Below, one piece after another: positions 6,897-8,357 of a stretch of 8,357 nucleotides of DNA. The notes beneath the pieces are model-generated. The model was not told the origin of the DNA and did no database searches. It worked only from the letters and a program-made list of their open reading frames with translations. Position 1 is the first letter of the stretch, and each line of letters begins with the position of its first letter. The DNA lies in assembly GCA_029934875.1 (NCBI GenBank), contig JAOZLK010000159.1, positions 1-8,357 on the forward strand, read 5' to 3'. The stretch comes from Bacteroidales bacterium (lineage in GTDB: Bacteria; Bacteroidota; Bacteroidia; Bacteroidales; GCA-2748055). A program made the translations under genes and the position numbers.

Positions 6897-7151
6897 CTGA
6901 ACGAGTTCGCCCAAGCCGTGGCTGCTGCTCTTGGTGAGCTTACCAAAAACGTGAAGCCGAGGCCTCCCAGGCCATTGACTATGCATGAAACGGCGGAATA
7001 TCTACAGATCCCAGTAGCTCATTATATCAACTTACTTTTCAAAAGAAGATTCCACACTTCAAGATGTCGTAGGTATTTGAATAGATGTCACTATAAAACG
7101 TTAATTCTAAACAATATGCCAGACGATTACGTCTTACCATTGATGTCCTAA
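6897..7151 (+). pseudogene. Decayed excisionase-like helix-turn-helix gene
   Basis: The frame at 6897-7019 reads LNEFAQAVAAALGELTKN, a basic proline linker, then LTMHETAEYLQIPVA, the first half of an HTH_17/excisionase-type domain. The expected continuation is in another frame: bases 7022-7066 give LYQLTFQKKIPHFKM, a textbook second half (compare family pattern LYxLtxkkkIPhxKxG). From 7068 the original frame resumes with RRYLNR, matching the usual wing. The domain therefore needs a one-base loss near 7020 and a second shift near 7067 that restores the frame. The reading frame stays open to TAA at 7149-7151, but 16 key residues are scrambled. A TAG at 6891 blocks the frame upstream and no ATG start is found; GTG at 6918 is the first usual alternative. 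After RRYLNR the tail no longer resembles the family. Likely remnant of a mobile element. Confidence 0.65.
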
Positions 7152-7176
7152 TCTAACTTATTAAACCTAACATTTT

Positions 7177-7599
7177 ATGCAAAAGAAGAGTATTTTTCTA
7201 GTAATTATCTGCCTTTTTTTAGGCGCTGGTCTTTCAAAACTCTCTGCTCAAAGTGAATCAAACTGGGGAACTAGCACTTTCTTCACAAAGGTATCGTGTG
7301 ATGGGGAGATACTGGGCTGGGCCTACGGAACATTGGATTTTCATGTTGTAGACCATTATAAAAAGGGTGAATGGATCTTTGCAAACTATCAGGCCAAGGG
7401 AGAAGCTGTATGCACATTTTCAGATGAAAAGTTCACCTACAAGGAACAAGGCAAAGAATGGGCCAAGACTTACCCGATTGGATACTATGTCATTCACCTG
7501 AAGGGAGATCAGGGAAGCACGTACATGATGCATCTGTCCATTGATTATAGCTACCCCTACCCATGGAAATGGGATTTCCAGAACACAAAGTGCAAATAA
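7177..7599 (+). CDS. Hypothetical secreted protein
   Basis: A 140-residue protein with a clear SPI signal peptide: a KK start, a hydrophobic core from about residue 5 to 19, and a likely cut after LSA or SAQ near residues 24-25. The mature part is about 115 residues and rich in aromatics, with probable beta strands (GWAYGTLDFHVV, GEWIFANYQAKGEAVCTF, YYVIHLKG, YMMHLSIDY). Three cysteines (41, 79, 139) remain after cleavage. I do not recognise the family. The composition suggests a small periplasmic or secreted beta-sandwich or barrel, but that is inference. It starts 26 bp after the decayed HTH gene and is followed by a hairpin-containing gap. No convincing promoter or Shine-Dalgarno site is visible upstream. 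Confidence 0.72.
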   Translation: MQKKSIFLVIICLFLGAGLSKLSAQSESNWGTSTFFTKVSCDGEILGWAYGTLDFHVVDHYKKGEWIFANYQAKGEAVCTFSDEKFTYKEQGKEWAKTYPIGYYVIHLKGDQGSTYMMHLSIDYSYPYPWKWDFQNTKCK

Positions 7600-7883
7600 T
7601 CGTTAGCTCTGAGCAAAGGGTCTGAAAAGCAAAAGAACCCGGAGGCCGTCTCATCATGACTTATGTGACGGCCTGAAATAGCAGTGCTTGACATGAAAAG
7701 CCCCCCGGTTCACTCTGCGGGTATTCTGTTCCCACCAACTCAAGCAATTTTCCCTCAAATTCATCCGGGAAACCTTGGTATTTCTATTGGCAATTCATAC
7801 CCAAGAGATAGCGATGAAATTTCAAAATAAGTACTTTGTTTATTCTCATTAATCTTTGTAATTTATTGAGATTAACAGGTACT
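7600..7883. other. Gene-poor gap between secreted protein and short lipoprotein
   Basis: No confident gene is present. It holds the hairpin at 7644-7673. A 45-codon plus-strand frame runs from ATG 7693 to TAA 7830 (begins MKSPPVHSAGILFPP). A minus-strand frame without ATG reads a protein-like stretch (GFPDEFEGKLLELVG...) and ends at TAA 7663-7661. Either could be a coding relic. A TACTTTG at 7832-7838 resembles a -7 box but has no TTG at the right distance. Confidence 0.45.
7644..7673. other. Stem-loop with perfect 7-bp stem
   Basis: GGCCGTC (7644-7650) pairs perfectly with GACGGCC (7667-7673) around a 16-base loop. A further CAT/ATG pairing inside the loop is possible. It lies 45 bases after the stop of the secreted-protein gene but has no T-run after it on the plus strand, so it is not a standard intrinsic terminator. 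On the minus strand a pyrimidine-rich stretch follows about 10 bases later. It could be a 3'-end stabiliser or a relic. Confidence 0.5.
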
Positions 7884-8189
7884 ATGCTGTGTTCAAAACC
7901 ATTTAGATTTCTCTTGGTGCTTTGTTCTGTGGTTATTCTAAGCGCTTGTTCGGGAAGCTACAGCCTTGTAGCGTTCGAAGTGCTAGAGCCTGGTAAACTA
8001 ATATTTCCTGAGAAAGTTAGCCAGCTCCTGATTTTAAACAGGCTACCTGGACACGGCAAAAGCATAAGTACCAAGGGCAATGACCCTGCTGGCTCCCAGT
8101 TTGGATATTCCAGTATCATCATTTCTCTTATAGGGAGTAAGATTTTTTTGATTTTCATTGGAATCTTATGCTCATCATATACATATTGA
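7884..8189 (+). CDS. Short lipoprotein, probably the truncated start of a DUF6340-like gene
   Basis: A 101-residue frame from the ATG at 7884; upstream in-frame TTG at 7836 is less likely. The N-terminus is an SPII signal with lipobox LSAC22. The next part, SYSLVAFEVLEPGKLIFPEKV and then SQLLILNRLP, resembles the opening of DUF6340 lipoproteins of Bacteroidota, where a leP-x-x-x-xP pattern precedes a strand ending in N-R. Those proteins are, from memory, around 300 or more residues, so this gene would be only the first fifth. After residue 60 the similarity stops. The end is a short polar linker and a hydrophobic segment (about 76-96) ending in CSSYTY, unlike a lipoprotein domain. It is best read as a gene cut by a deletion or insertion. 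A genuine small lipoprotein is possible. Confidence 0.5.
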   Translation: MLCSKPFRFLLVLCSVVILSACSGSYSLVAFEVLEPGKLIFPEKVSQLLILNRLPGHGKSISTKGNDPAGSQFGYSSIIISLIGSKIFLIFIGILCSSYTY

Positions 8190-8277
8190 GGGGGAAAGAA
8201 CACGGAGTATCAAAGTGAATGGAGAAGAGCACCCAGGAAGCCAGATAATAAAAGTTGTGCAAATCGCGTGCAAACAT

Positions 8278-8319
8278 AAAAAAAGCAGCTACACCTTGTT
8301 TGATGTAACTGCTTGTTTT
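8278..8319 (-). terminator. Intrinsic terminator after the tRNA gene (possibly bidirectional)
   Basis: On the minus strand AAGCAGTTACA (8314-8304) pairs with TGTAGCTGCTT (8293-8283), an 11-bp stem with one G-U pair and a 10-base loop, followed by seven T residues (to 8278). It begins 12 bases after the tRNA 3' end and should end that transcript. The plus strand has the same hairpin followed by GTTTTT, so it may also stop transcription coming from the left. Confidence 0.85.
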
Positions 8320-8325
8320 TCAGTG

Positions 8326-8357
8326 TGAACGAGAGAGGAGTCGAACCCCCAACCTCC
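8326..8357 (-). tRNA. tRNA gene, 3' half (identity not visible)
   Basis: Reading the minus strand from the window edge gives the end of the anticodon stem/variable loop (GGAGGTT) and then the T arm. The T arm has stem GGGGG, loop TTCGACT (the TTCRANY pattern) and stem CCTCT, with two G-U pairs. The 3' acceptor strand CTCGTTC and discriminator A (8326) follow. The next bases are CAC, so CCA is not encoded. The anticodon and 5' half lie beyond 8357, so the amino acid cannot be read. Confidence 0.85.

Noticed and set aside
6898..6905. TGAACGAG, identical to the tRNA discriminator/acceptor bases at 8326-8333, as a possible attachment repeat
   Set aside because: Only 8 bases; typical tRNA attachment duplications are longer and one chance match in a window this size is not surprising.
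7958..8203. Minus-strand open frame of 81 codons opposite the short lipoprotein
   Set aside because: It lies antisense to a good lipoprotein signal and has no recognised motif. The truncated state of the plus-strand gene keeps a small doubt for 8100-8200.
8257..8274. Direct repeat GTGCAAA at one helical-turn spacing
   Set aside because: Only two 7-base copies with no adjacent promoter; not enough to call an operator or iteron.
1..8357. CRISPR array, toxin-antitoxin pair, transposase or defence genes
   Set aside because: No spaced repeats, transposase motifs, terminal inverted repeats or defence-family domains were seen.

Overview
The window looks like chromosomal DNA from a member of the Bacteroidota. 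The family content points that way: a LytTR regulator with a histidine-kinase-like membrane domain, short fused-less PabB and PabC, SPII lipoproteins, a type I sulfatase, an excisionase-like HTH relic and a DUF6340-like lipoprotein start. Candidate promoters also resemble the Bacteroidota -33/-7 form rather than the E. coli form. Genus cannot be set from this sequence.

Layout. Bases 1-194 hold the C-terminal end of an outer-membrane-type protein. A two-gene plus-strand unit follows (246-1307): a C_GCAxxG_C_C cysteine protein and an arsenate-reductase-like LMW phosphatase that keeps all three redox cysteines. On the minus strand, 3278-1297 is a tightly overlapping unit: a small MotA/TolQ/ExbB-like membrane protein, then pabB and pabC, which make p-aminobenzoate for folate. 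Divergent from it is a membrane-anchored LytTR transcription regulator (3429-4184). Its 3' end nearly touches that of a minus-strand four-helix membrane protein (4657-4187). Next, on the minus strand, are a lipoprotein sulfatase and an ACT-domain protein (6785-4820).

The right end (6786-8325) is gene-poor. It contains a broken excisionase-like HTH gene with two compensating frameshifts, an orphan secreted protein, a hairpin-rich gap and a short lipoprotein that looks truncated. It ends at the 3' half of a tRNA gene on the minus strand, followed by a strong hairpin terminator. This resembles a decayed insertion next to a tRNA, but I see no convincing attachment repeat.

Most of the window is ordinary housekeeping and accessory content. 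I do not see a clear new multi-gene system. The points most worth a second look are the sensor-to-LytTR fusion, the ExbB-like gene coupled to pabBC, the cysteine-protein/arsenate-reductase pair, the sulfatase/ACT pairing and the decayed tRNA-proximal region.
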